The notes below the pieces were generated by a model that did not search any database, was not told the DNA's origin, and saw only the letters and a program-made list of their open reading frames with translations. A DNA stretch of 64,000 bases from Hoyosella rhizosphaerae (GTDB taxonomy: Bacteria; Actinomycetota; Actinomycetes; Mycobacteriales; Mycobacteriaceae), in contig NZ_BMJH01000002.1 in the NCBI RefSeq assembly GCF_014643175.1, forward strand, positions 372,001-436,000. The letters are read 5' to 3'. This document shows positions 26,504 through 34,809 of the stretch, piece after piece (the first letter of the stretch is position 1; every line of letters begins with the position of its first letter). The position numbers were made by a program, and so were the translations under genes.

Positions 26504-27451
26504 ATGGCGCGCATCCGCACGTTAGCCGCTCTTGCAGCGATGTCCCCACTACTACTGGCAGCGTGCGGAACCGAATCCGCAACGTCCACAGACATTGAGA
26601 CAGTTTCCATCACCCATAGCCAAGGAAGTACCGAAGCTCCGCTCAACCCAGAACGTGTAGCGGTCTACGATTACTCGCTACTGGACACACTCGACGCACT
26701 GGGGCTGTCAGACCGCGTCATCGGATTGCCGACGGCGTCGGTCGTCCCAGAACGGTTCGAAGACATTGCCGCAAACGCTGACAACATCGGATCGCTCTTC
26801 GAACCCGACATCGAGGCTCTCATTGCAGCCGAACCCGACGTTATTCTCGTAGGTTTGCGCAGCGCCGAAGCGTACGACGACGTCAGTAAAATTGCACCCA
26901 CTCTTGACCTCACGTTCGATTTCGACGATCCGGTAGGCAGCAACCGCGCTAACGTCGAAGCAATCGCTGAACTGTTTGGTGTTGAAGATGAAGCAGCTGA
27001 CCGGCTTGACGACATCGATTCACTGGTAAGTGATATTCAAGGTAAAGCAGCCGAGGGTGGCAATGCACTTATCGTGATGACCGCAGGTGGGGATGTTTCG
27101 GCATACGGCCCCGACTCCCGCTTCGGGTTCATTCATAGGGTGCTTGAAATTCCAACAGCCGCTGCCATCACCCAAGATGGTCGACACGGCGAAGCAATCA
27201 GCTTCGAGTTTATCCGCGAAGCACAACCAGACCACCTCTTCGTTATCGACCGCGACGCTGCCATCGGGGAGGGCGGCGCCGCAGCTGCCACAGTCCTCGA
27301 CAACGCACTTGTTGCGGACACACCAGCCGCGCGAAACGGCAACATTCACTACCTAGACTCCACAGCCTGGTACATCATCGGCTCAGGACTGAACACCCTC
27401 GAAGCGATGATCAGCGCAATCGATGCAGCGATTTCAGGCGGAACCTCCTGA
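26504..27451 (+). CDS. Iron-siderophore ABC transporter substrate-binding lipoprotein
   Basis: This 315-residue lipoprotein has a lipobox PLLLAACG and a class III (FepB/CeuE-like) binding fold with the long connecting helix. Segments such as NPERVAVYDYSLLDTLDALGL, EPDIEALIAAEPDVILVG and WYIIGSGLNTLEAMI are typical of the FatB/CeuE/YclQ subgroup that binds catecholate or related ferric siderophores. The ATG at 26504 has AAGGAG five bases upstream. It is first in a four-gene operon and preceded by an iron box. Confidence 0.93.
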   Translation: MARIRTLAALAAMSPLLLAACGTESATSTDIETVSITHSQGSTEAPLNPERVAVYDYSLLDTLDALGLSDRVIGLPTASVVPERFEDIAANADNIGSLFEPDIEALIAAEPDVILVGLRSAEAYDDVSKIAPTLDLTFDFDDPVGSNRANVEAIAELFGVEDEAADRLDDIDSLVSDIQGKAAEGGNALIVMTAGGDVSAYGPDSRFGFIHRVLEIPTAAAITQDGRHGEAISFEFIREAQPDHLFVIDRDAAIGEGGAAAATVLDNALVADTPAARNGNIHYLDSTAWYIIGSGLNTLEAMISAIDAAISGGTS

Positions 27452-27453
27452 CT

Positions 27454-28437
27454 GTGACGTCGCGAGCGGTACGCACTTCGCTGCTGCCGCTCGCCTTCGT
27501 CGCCCTCATCGTCCTGGCCCTCGTGAGTATCTTCATCGGCGTCACAGCAATATCGCCGATCGATGTCATCACCGGTCGCGCCGACGACGGTGCCGTGCTG
27601 ACTCTCATTGTGAGCCGACTCCCGCGAACGCTTGCAGTGATCCTGGCCGGAGCAGCGCTGGCCGTTGCCGGACTGTTGATGCAATTGCTCGCCCGAAACA
27701 GGTTTGTTGAGCCTTCCACAGTGGGAACTGTGGAATCGGCGGGCCTCGGTCTGCTTGCAGTCACAATCCTGGCTCCTGCAGTATCAGTGTTCGGCAAAAT
27801 GCTGGTGGCAACAGTATTCGCGTTGGCTGGCACGGCGCTGTTTCTGCTGCTCATCCGGAACGTGCGACAACGAGACTCAGTTCATGTTCCCCTGATCGGG
27901 ATTATGCTCTCCGGGATCATCGGTGCGGTCGCCACATTCATCGCGTACCGACATGACCTGCTTCAAACATTGGCTTCGTGGACTGTTGGCAACTTTTCGA
28001 GTGTCCTGCAGGGCCGCTACGAGCTCCTTTACCTGGTTGCCATTCTGACCGGTATCGCGATGCTGGCCGCCGATCGTTTCACCGTCGCCGGTTTGGGCGC
28101 TGAGTTCACGACCAACCTCGGGTTGAACTATCGGCGGGTGCTCGCTTTCGGCATGGGAATCATCGCGGTTATATCCGCCGTAGTAGTGACCGTAGTTGGG
28201 GCCATCCCGTTCCTGGGGCTCGTGGTACCCAACATCGTGTCCATGATTGTCGGAGACAGCGCACGCCGGGGGATTCCCTGGGTTGCGGTCGCTGGAGCAG
28301 GGTTTGCTCTGAGCTGCGACATTATTGGGCGCACTGTGCGGTACCCGTATGAGATTCCGGTTGGAACAGTAGCTGGGGTCATTGGCGCCGCAATCTTCTT
28401 GTACCTCTTGCTGAGGAGGAACAGTCGTGTCCACTAA
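27454..28437 (+). CDS. Iron-siderophore ABC transporter permease (FecCD family, first)
   Basis: This 327-residue membrane protein of the FecCD family has RLPRTLAVILAGAALAVAGLLMQLLARNRFVEPSTVG near residue 55 and VGAIPFLGLVVPNIVSMIVG in the second half. It pairs with the next gene to form the translocation channel. The GTG start is 2 bases after the binding-protein stop. Its end overlaps the next gene by 11 bases. Confidence 0.93.
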   Translation: MTSRAVRTSLLPLAFVALIVLALVSIFIGVTAISPIDVITGRADDGAVLTLIVSRLPRTLAVILAGAALAVAGLLMQLLARNRFVEPSTVGTVESAGLGLLAVTILAPAVSVFGKMLVATVFALAGTALFLLLIRNVRQRDSVHVPLIGIMLSGIIGAVATFIAYRHDLLQTLASWTVGNFSSVLQGRYELLYLVAILTGIAMLAADRFTVAGLGAEFTTNLGLNYRRVLAFGMGIIAVISAVVVTVVGAIPFLGLVVPNIVSMIVGDSARRGIPWVAVAGAGFALSCDIIGRTVRYPYEIPVGTVAGVIGAAIFLYLLLRRNSRVH

Positions 28438-29413
28438 ACCTCTGGAACGAGAACTTCGCCAGCGGTCAATCCGCATGCGAATCGGTGTGCTCACCGTCGT
28501 TGCATTGCTCGTCGTCGGGTTGTACCTGTTTAGCCATCTGCCTCGTGCGTGGGAGTTGGTTCTCCCGATGCGCCTCACAACAGTTGGCGCCTTGATTGTT
28601 GTTGCCTACGCCATCGGCATATCTACGGTGATGTTTCAAACCGTCACGGCCAACCGCATCTTGACACCGGCCCTCATGGGGTTCGATTCGCTGTACATCC
28701 TGATCCAGACCGTCCTGGTGTTCGTGTTTGGTGCAGCGGCGATGGTCAGCTATTCCGTAGTTATCAAGTATCTCAGCGAAACGATCATTCTCGTTGGCTT
28801 CACCCTGGTGCTCTACTGGTTGGTGTTCCGTAAGGGCCGAAGCTCAATTCATATTCTGTTGCTCGTCGGAATCGTGTTCGGTGTGTTCTTCCGCAGCGTG
28901 TCGAACTTGGTGCAGCGGCTCATCGAACCGGCCGAATTTGCCGTGTTGCAAGACATGTTTTTCGCGAGCTTCACTCGTATTGATCCAGTGCTGCTCGCAG
29001 CTACTGCCGCGATGTGCGTCCTGGTGACGGCTGTCGGGGCGAAGTACTGGCACACGTTCGACGTCCTATTGCTCGGGCGTGACACTGCCGTCAGTCTCGG
29101 CGTCAACTATCAGCGCATGGTGATCGGGATTTTCATCGCCACTTCAGTGTTGGTGGCAGCGTCGACTGCGCTCGTCGGCCCGATTACTTTCTTTGGCCTC
29201 CTTGTCGCAAATCTTGCCTATCTCATCGCAGGAAATCACCTGCATCGCAACACATTGCCGATCGCGGTGCTGCTTGGTGTCATCACGCTCGTGGGCGGCC
29301 AGTGGTTGCTTGCGCGCGTGTTTTCGCAGGGAACCACCTTGTCGATCATTATCGAATTTGCTGGGGGCATTGTGTTGATTTACCTACTTCTCCGGGGGAG
29401 AGCCGTGCGATGA
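28427..29413 (+). CDS. Iron-siderophore ABC transporter permease (FecCD family, second)
   Basis: The 328-residue partner permease has TANRILTPALMGFDSLYILIQT and LVGPITFFGLLVANLAYLIAG. This divergent form is usual for the second permease of FatDC/CeuBC/YclNO-type importers. A GTG start overlaps the first permease gene, and the last bases overlap the ATPase start as ATGA. Confidence 0.92.
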   Translation: MSTKPLERELRQRSIRMRIGVLTVVALLVVGLYLFSHLPRAWELVLPMRLTTVGALIVVAYAIGISTVMFQTVTANRILTPALMGFDSLYILIQTVLVFVFGAAAMVSYSVVIKYLSETIILVGFTLVLYWLVFRKGRSSIHILLLVGIVFGVFFRSVSNLVQRLIEPAEFAVLQDMFFASFTRIDPVLLAATAAMCVLVTAVGAKYWHTFDVLLLGRDTAVSLGVNYQRMVIGIFIATSVLVAASTALVGPITFFGLLVANLAYLIAGNHLHRNTLPIAVLLGVITLVGGQWLLARVFSQGTTLSIIIEFAGGIVLIYLLLRGRAVR

Positions 29414-30168
29414 TCCGACTAAAGAACGTCACGAAGTCCTTCGGTTCAACGACTGTCGTCGACGACGTGACCTGCGAGATCGCACCGTCCGGAATTACGT
29501 CGCTCATCGGCCCCAATGGCGCGGGAAAATCGACGCTGCTGTCGATGATCAGCCGACTCACTCCGTGTGATGCTGGAGTGATCACAGTAGATGGTCTCGA
29601 TGTCTTTGACACGCCTACCGACGTGCTTGCCCGAAAGCTTTCTATCCTGCGGCAGGACAACGCTGTCAGTGTTCGTCTCACTGTTCGCGAACTGGTGACA
29701 TTTGGTAGGTACCCTCACTCGCGAGGGCGACTAACAGTGGTCGACAAAGTGAAAATCGACGAAGCGATCGCCTACTTGGAACTCGAATCGCTCGCCGACC
29801 GGCCTTTGGAAGAGTTGTCTGGCGGGCAACGCCAACGCGCTTTTGTTGCGATGGTGCTGTGCCAGGACACGGACTACATTCTTCTCGATGAACCGCTGAA
29901 CAACCTCGACATGCGACATGCGGTAGCCATGATGCAGCGACTACGCCGTGCAGCAGATGAACTGGGGAAAACAATTGTCCTGGTCATTCACGACGTGAAT
30001 TTTGCTGCGGCGTATTCCGACAGCATCATCGCTCTCAAAGGTGGCCGCATCGTTCATAGCGGTACCCCGCGGTCAGTCATGACAGCCGAAGTTATGCGGT
30101 CAATCTATGACATGGACATGCGCTTCACCGAGGTAGATGGAACTCGGCTAGCGATGTACTACCTCTAG
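29410..30168 (+). CDS. Iron-siderophore ABC transporter ATPase
   Basis: The 252-residue ATPase has Walker A GPNGAGKSTLL, signature LSGGQRQRAFVAMVL, Walker B YILLDEPLNNLD and the H-loop VIHDVN. It drives ferric-siderophore import through the two FecCD permeases encoded before it. ATG 29410 overlaps the preceding stop codon (ATGA), which places it firmly in the operon. An upstream extension of the frame is rejected. It converges on the amidase gene. Confidence 0.93.
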   Translation: MIRLKNVTKSFGSTTVVDDVTCEIAPSGITSLIGPNGAGKSTLLSMISRLTPCDAGVITVDGLDVFDTPTDVLARKLSILRQDNAVSVRLTVRELVTFGRYPHSRGRLTVVDKVKIDEAIAYLELESLADRPLEELSGGQRQRAFVAMVLCQDTDYILLDEPLNNLDMRHAVAMMQRLRRAADELGKTIVLVIHDVNFAAAYSDSIIALKGGRIVHSGTPRSVMTAEVMRSIYDMDMRFTEVDGTRLAMYYL

Positions 30169-30179
30169 CATGTCCCCAT

Positions 30180-31553
30180 CTACGCTGCGAGAACGTGCTC
30201 GGCATACCGGGCGACCGCAAGAACGAGATCATCCGAGTGTCGTGGCCCGACGATCTGTAAACCGACTGGCAACCCTGCCGCGGTGGTGCCGACGGGGATG
30301 CTGATGGCTGGCTGCTGGGTGAGGTTGAACGGGTAGGTAAACCCTGTCCACTGGGGCCAACTCGTGTAATCGCTACCGGGAGGCACATTGTGTCCAGCTT
30401 CGAACGCGGCGATGGGCATCGTGGGCGTGAGCAGAAGGTTATGCGTGTTGTGGAAGTTGCCCATCGTGATACCCAGTTGGGCAGCGACATCACGTGCCTG
30501 GAGGTATTCCACAGCGGAGTATTCGAGACCGCGGTCCCACACCGTACCGAGATCGGGGTCAACTTTGTCGCGCGAGCCTTCGGGGAAACGCCCCAGAAGA
30601 GTGGCAGCTCCCGCGGCCCACAGCAGTTCAAAAGCCTCAACTGGATCACTGAAACCGGGATTCGCCTCGGTAACAGGGAGACCTGCTTCGTCGAGTTTGC
30701 GCACTGCGGCGTCAACAATCTTGCAGACTTCGTCATCCACCTTGAGGTAGCCGAGGTTCTTGGAGTAAGCCACACCAAGGCCGCGCACGTCGCGGTTCAT
30801 CTGGCCGCGGTAGGTGGTAAACGTGGGGCCAAGATAGGTGGGGTCACGGTAGTCAGGCAACGACAAGATGTCCATCAGCAGGGCAGTGTCTTCAACCGTG
30901 CGCGTCATGGGGCCGCCGTGCGCAAGGGGACCGAACGGGCTGGCAGGGAACATCGGCACACGACCGTGGGTGGGCTTGAAGCCAACGATGCCGCAGAACG
31001 ACGCAGGGATGCGAATGCTGCCGCCCCCATCTGTGCCTACTGAGCATGGTCCCAGTCCAGCCGCGACGGCCGCTGCACTGCCGCCCGAAGACCCACCAGC
31101 AGTCTTGCTGGGATCAACCGGGTTGCGCGTAATGCCGGAAAGTGGGCTGTCCGTCGTGGCTTTCCACGCAATTTCGGGTGTGGTCGTCTTGCCGACAAAC
31201 ACCATGCCGTCTTCACGCAAGCGCGCGGTTATCGGACTGTCGACGTTCCATTCCTGGTTGGGGTCAACACATTGCGAACCCCGCAGCGTAGGCCAACCTT
31301 TGGTGAAGAAAATGTCCTTGATGGAGATCGGTACACCGTCGAGCAAGCCCTTGACATGGCCGCGTCGGTAGCGTTCCTCAGACTGCTTTGCTTGTCGAAG
31401 TGCTCGCTCCGGATCAACAAGGCAAAAGGCGTTGATTTCGGGGTTGCGAGCCTCAATCGCAGAGAGCACCGACTGTGTTGCTTCGACCGGTGACAGCGAG
31501 CCCGCGGTGAATGCGGTGACAAGCTCAGTGGCGGTCATCTCAGTGGGGTTCAT
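30180..31553 (-). CDS. Amidase-signature family hydrolase
   Basis: The 457-residue enzyme carries the Ser-cisSer-Lys triad: lysine in PISIKDIFFTKG, cis-serine in GGSSGGSAAAVAAG and nucleophile serine in GTDGGGSIRIPASFCG. It hydrolyses a carboxamide to acid and ammonia. ATG 31553 follows AAGGAGCACACG. It lies 10 bases after the D-2-hydroxyacid dehydrogenase gene in the same direction. The context of two maleate-isomerase-like genes and a GntR regulator points to catabolism of a nitrogen-containing compound whose identity is not clear. It is not a GatA subunit, as no gatB or gatC is near. Confidence 0.88.
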   Translation of the reverse strand: MNPTEMTATELVTAFTAGSLSPVEATQSVLSAIEARNPEINAFCLVDPERALRQAKQSEERYRRGHVKGLLDGVPISIKDIFFTKGWPTLRGSQCVDPNQEWNVDSPITARLREDGMVFVGKTTTPEIAWKATTDSPLSGITRNPVDPSKTAGGSSGGSAAAVAAGLGPCSVGTDGGGSIRIPASFCGIVGFKPTHGRVPMFPASPFGPLAHGGPMTRTVEDTALLMDILSLPDYRDPTYLGPTFTTYRGQMNRDVRGLGVAYSKNLGYLKVDDEVCKIVDAAVRKLDEAGLPVTEANPGFSDPVEAFELLWAAGAATLLGRFPEGSRDKVDPDLGTVWDRGLEYSAVEYLQARDVAAQLGITMGNFHNTHNLLLTPTMPIAAFEAGHNVPPGSDYTSWPQWTGFTYPFNLTQQPAISIPVGTTAAGLPVGLQIVGPRHSDDLVLAVARYAEHVLAA

Positions 31554-31563
31554 CGTGTGCTCC

Positions 31564-32535
31564 TTAGCCCGGGACGTAACCACGTTGTTTGTCAACTATA
31601 TTGAGCAGTTCTGTGCCTGCCGTCCATCGTTCGAAATTTTCGACGAACAGGGTGACAAGATCGTCGCGCCAACCAACAACATCGCCGGCGTTATGGGGGG
31701 TGATCATCACATTGTCGAGGGTCCACAGTGGATGGTCAGCTGGGAGGGGTTCAGGATCGGTGACGTCGAGCGCTGCGCCAGCGATGGTGCCGTCACGAAG
31801 AGCGGCAACGAGGTCGTCGGTGACGGTGAGGTCGCCGCGCCCGACATTGATGAACCTCGCTGTGGGTTTCATCGCTTGAAAGAGTTCGGCGTTAAACATG
31901 TGCCGAGTTTGCGGCGTGCTGGGGGCAATAGAAACTACGTAATCCGCGGTGCGAAGCACGTCCGGAAGTTCCTCTTGGGCGACGATGGTGCCGAAGTCCG
32001 GGTCATCGGTTTGGGCTCGTCTTCCTGATCCGGTGACGCGCAAACCTGCCGCACTAAGCAGTCTTCCAATGGCCCGCCCGATCGGCCCAGTTCCCACGAC
32101 AACTGCGTGTTTGCCAGCGATCCGCTCGGACTCCCTGTGTTTCCACTCACGTTGCTGTTGGAGAGTCCACGAGGTGGGGAAATCTTTTGCGAAAGCAAGG
32201 ATCTGTCCAAGCACGTATTCAGCAATGTGCGGGTCGAAGATTCCACGGGAATTGGTGACAACGACGTCGCTGTCAGAGAGCTCATCGAACATGAACCGTT
32301 CCACCCCTGCCGAGGCGATGTGGATCCATTCGAGTGCGTTTGCGCTGCTCCAAGCGTCCGGGACTGCGTGGCTGAAGAAGTCATACGCGAAGAGGATCTG
32401 TGCGCCGTCGAGGGCGCGGGGCAGATCATCGGCGGTCGTGAAGCGCACGTTGGCCTGTTTGAGCACAGGGGCGAGGAGGTCCTCGTCCGGCTTCGTCGAG
32501 CCATGAAGGACCGCGATTATTGGGTTCTCGGTCAC
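31564..32535 (-). CDS. D-2-hydroxyacid dehydrogenase family protein
   Basis: The 323-residue protein belongs to the NAD-dependent D-isomer 2-hydroxyacid dehydrogenases. It has a Rossmann motif VVGTGPIGRAIGRLL, substrate arginine in INVGRGDL, glutamate in DVTDPEPL and catalytic histidine in MITPHNAGD. It would interconvert a 2-oxo acid and its D-hydroxy acid. GTG 32535 was chosen as the start of the first beta strand (TENPIIAVLHGS). The region before it holds a palindromic operator shared with the opposite-strand cluster. The amidase gene follows in the same operon. Confidence 0.88.
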   Translation of the reverse strand: MTENPIIAVLHGSTKPDEDLLAPVLKQANVRFTTADDLPRALDGAQILFAYDFFSHAVPDAWSSANALEWIHIASAGVERFMFDELSDSDVVVTNSRGIFDPHIAEYVLGQILAFAKDFPTSWTLQQQREWKHRESERIAGKHAVVVGTGPIGRAIGRLLSAAGLRVTGSGRRAQTDDPDFGTIVAQEELPDVLRTADYVVSIAPSTPQTRHMFNAELFQAMKPTARFINVGRGDLTVTDDLVAALRDGTIAGAALDVTDPEPLPADHPLWTLDNVMITPHNAGDVVGWRDDLVTLFVENFERWTAGTELLNIVDKQRGYVPG

Positions 32536-32562
32536 GTTGACACCGTAAGAGGCTCTCGTATG

Positions 32563-32574
32563 ATTGTCAACAAT
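32563..32574. promoter_or_regulatory. Palindromic operator ATTGTCAACAAT (copy 2)
   Basis: The 12 bases are identical to those at 18678-18689. They sit in the promoter space between the hydroxyacid dehydrogenase gene and the first maleate-isomerase-like gene, where a GntR regulator would control both directions. Confidence 0.6.
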
Positions 32575-32624
32575 CTGATTAAATGCCATCAGGCAAGTAC
32601 TTCGAGTGAAGGCGAGGCCCAGCC

Positions 32625-33374
32625 TTGGAACTCAATATCCCTGACTTTGAGGGCCCCATCGCGCAACGCGGGATCGGGATCATCGCGCCGTTCGACATGG
32701 CACTCGAACGCGAGCTATGGCGCTGGGCACCAATGGAAGTAAGCCTGCACTCCGCGCGCACACCATACGAACCCATCGAAGTCAGTTGCGAAATGGCAGA
32801 GCTCGTCTCGGACCGTAAGCACATCATGGCCGCCACCCGCGATGTCCTACACGTCGAACCCGAAGTCGTGGCATACATGTGCACCTCGGGCAGCTTCATC
32901 AAGGGCCTGGCCTATGAGCGCTCACTGTGTGACGCGATGCGCGAAGCAGGAGCACCCGACGCCATCACCACCAGCGGGGCCCTCGTTGAAGCGGTGCGAG
33001 CGCTGAACCTCGACCGAATCTCCGTGATCACCCCATACGACGAACCACTCACGAACAAACTGCACGACTTCCTCGACGAACTCGGTGTTGAAATCCTGCG
33101 GTCCGACCACCTCGGCCTCGGCGGTGGTATCTGGAAAGTCAACTACCGCACCATTGCCGAACGGATCATCTCCGCCGACACCCCAGATTCTGAAGCCATT
33201 TTCGTAAGCTGCACCAACCTCCCGACGTATGACCTCATCGATCCACTAGAGGAACGCCTGGGCAAGCCGATTCTCACCGCAAATCAGTTGTCGATGTGGT
33301 CCTGCCTCGGGCACATGAAGCTCCCGATGATGGGGCCAGGCAAGTGGCTCCGCGACGTGTTCACAGGAGAATGA
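32625..33374 (+). CDS. Maleate cis-trans isomerase / arylmalonate decarboxylase-like protein
   Basis: The 249-residue protein has the Asp/Glu racemase fold of the maleate isomerase group. Its two active-site cysteines are in YMCTSGSFIKG (about residue 85) and VSCTNLPTYDLID (about residue 196), as in maleate isomerase. It could isomerise maleate-type diacids or act as a racemase or decarboxylase. The start is TTG 32625 with AAGGCGAGG upstream. It is followed without a gap by a paralogue. A similar protein, EutA, occurs in ectoine-degradation operons, but no other ectoine gene is here. Confidence 0.85.
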   Translation: MELNIPDFEGPIAQRGIGIIAPFDMALERELWRWAPMEVSLHSARTPYEPIEVSCEMAELVSDRKHIMAATRDVLHVEPEVVAYMCTSGSFIKGLAYERSLCDAMREAGAPDAITTSGALVEAVRALNLDRISVITPYDEPLTNKLHDFLDELGVEILRSDHLGLGGGIWKVNYRTIAERIISADTPDSEAIFVSCTNLPTYDLIDPLEERLGKPILTANQLSMWSCLGHMKLPMMGPGKWLRDVFTGE

Positions 33375-34136
33375 ATGAGCACCACAACAACCACAGCCTT
33401 AGGTTTCATCTACCCCGACCACGCCGCAGAAGACGACTACCCTCTAGCCGAACGGCTCCTGCGCGAAGCCGGAATTGATGTCTCCCTCAACGTCGCTCAT
33501 ATTTACGGTACTGATCTACACGCCATTCCCGAATTGCTTGACCTCGGCAGCCCGGACAAACTGGCTGACGGGGCGTCGCTGCTCGCGGACGCAGACCCCG
33601 CTGCCGTGATCTGGGCATGTACCTCCGGAAGTTTTGTATACGGCCCAGACGGAGCACCGAAACAAGTAGCGGCACTAGCGCAGGCCTCCAGGGTCGCGGC
33701 GTCGAGCACAAGTTTTGCATTCGTCAACGCAGCCAAGCACCTCGGAGTTTCCCGCGTTGCCGTTGCCGCGAGCTACCCCGACGATGTTGCACAACTGTTC
33801 GTCCAATTCCTCGCCGCAGCAGGAATCGAGGTGCTTGGCATGTCTAGCGCGGGCATCGATACCGCTGCGGAAGTGGGCACGCTCACCTCCGACCAAGTGT
33901 GCGAACTTGCAGCCAGCAATGATCGCCTTGACGCACAAGCGCTTTTGATACCGGACACCGCAATGCATACGATCGGCGTGCTCCAGCAACTAGAAGCGCA
34001 ACTCGGGAAGCCCGTGCTGACCGCCAATCAAGTCACAATTTGGGAAGCGCTTCGGCTTGCGAACATTACTGCAGTGCAACCAGCACTTGGCGCACTGTTC
34101 AACGAAAGGCCCCACTATGGCGACGTTCGATCTTGA
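33375..34136 (+). CDS. Second maleate-isomerase-like protein, lacking the second catalytic cysteine
   Basis: The 253-residue paralogue of the preceding gene keeps the first cysteine motif (WACTSGSFVYG). Where its neighbour has SCTN it reads LIPDTAMHT, so the second cysteine is absent. Isomerases of this family need both cysteines, while arylmalonate decarboxylase uses one. The protein may have a different reaction or form a heteromer with the neighbour. The ATG follows the preceding stop directly, with AGGAG upstream (ACAGGAGAATGA). It overlaps the GntR gene by 20 bases. Confidence 0.8.
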   Translation: MSTTTTTALGFIYPDHAAEDDYPLAERLLREAGIDVSLNVAHIYGTDLHAIPELLDLGSPDKLADGASLLADADPAAVIWACTSGSFVYGPDGAPKQVAALAQASRVAASSTSFAFVNAAKHLGVSRVAVAASYPDDVAQLFVQFLAAAGIEVLGMSSAGIDTAAEVGTLTSDQVCELAASNDRLDAQALLIPDTAMHTIGVLQQLEAQLGKPVLTANQVTIWEALRLANITAVQPALGALFNERPHYGDVRS

Positions 34137-34809
34137 ACCAGTCGCTCGACAATCCACCGCCGAACTCATCGCAGACCGACTTCGAATTGCCATCATGCGT
34201 GGCGCACTGGAGCCTGGTGAGCAGCTCGGTGAAGCTGATCTAGCCGCAAAGTTTGACGTGTCACGCGGACCTGTGCGGGAAGCGATGCAACGACTCGTTT
34301 CCGAAGGGCTCCTGCACAGCATCCGCCACCGCGGAATCTTCGTCATAGAACTCACTGTCGACGACATTGAAGACGTATACCGCTCGCGGGCAGCGATTGA
34401 ACGAGGCGTGCTCGAACGAATACTAGAGGGGCGATGCGAAGCCACATACGCAGCCCTCGGGCCATCAATAGAAATGATGCGCGCCGCAGCCGACAAAGGC
34501 GACGCCGCCGCTGTTTCCGATGCTGATCAACAGTTCCACGAGGTACTCGTACAAAGCTCCGAAAGCCCGAGGCTAGTGCGCGCTGCCCGAACATTGCTGA
34601 TTGAAACACGCATGTGCCTCGGTGCCCTGCAGACCACCTACGACGACTTGCACGAACAGGTGACTGAACACGAAACGCTCCGCGACGCGATCGGCGCGGG
34701 CCAACTCGAACTCGCATACACGCTGCTGAGCGAACACATGTCGGACGCCGTCACGCGACTACGTCATCAGCGTGAAGCCACATCAGGGACTCCAGGAACT
34801 GCCAGTTAG
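34117..34809 (+). CDS. GntR-family regulator with FCD domain
   Basis: The 230-residue protein has an N-terminal winged helix (ELIADRLRIAIMRGALEPGEQLGEADLAAKFDVSRGPVREAMQRL) and an all-helical FCD ligand domain. The FCD domain contains the metal/ligand residues typical of the family (DADQQFHE and two later histidines). ATG 34117 lies inside the end of the preceding gene, so the two are coupled. It probably senses an organic acid and controls this cluster and the gabD/aminotransferase pair through ATTGTCAACAAT sites. It converges on the cutinase gene with a 4-base overlap. Confidence 0.9.
   Translation: MATFDLEPVARQSTAELIADRLRIAIMRGALEPGEQLGEADLAAKFDVSRGPVREAMQRLVSEGLLHSIRHRGIFVIELTVDDIEDVYRSRAAIERGVLERILEGRCEATYAALGPSIEMMRAAADKGDAAAVSDADQQFHEVLVQSSESPRLVRAARTLLIETRMCLGALQTTYDDLHEQVTEHETLRDAIGAGQLELAYTLLSEHMSDAVTRLRHQREATSGTPGTAS

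Noticed and set aside
27877-28578. 233-residue minus-strand frame across the two FecCD permease genes
   Set aside because: It spans a junction of two overlapping real genes and its product is polar and repetitive, as expected from antisense of membrane proteins.
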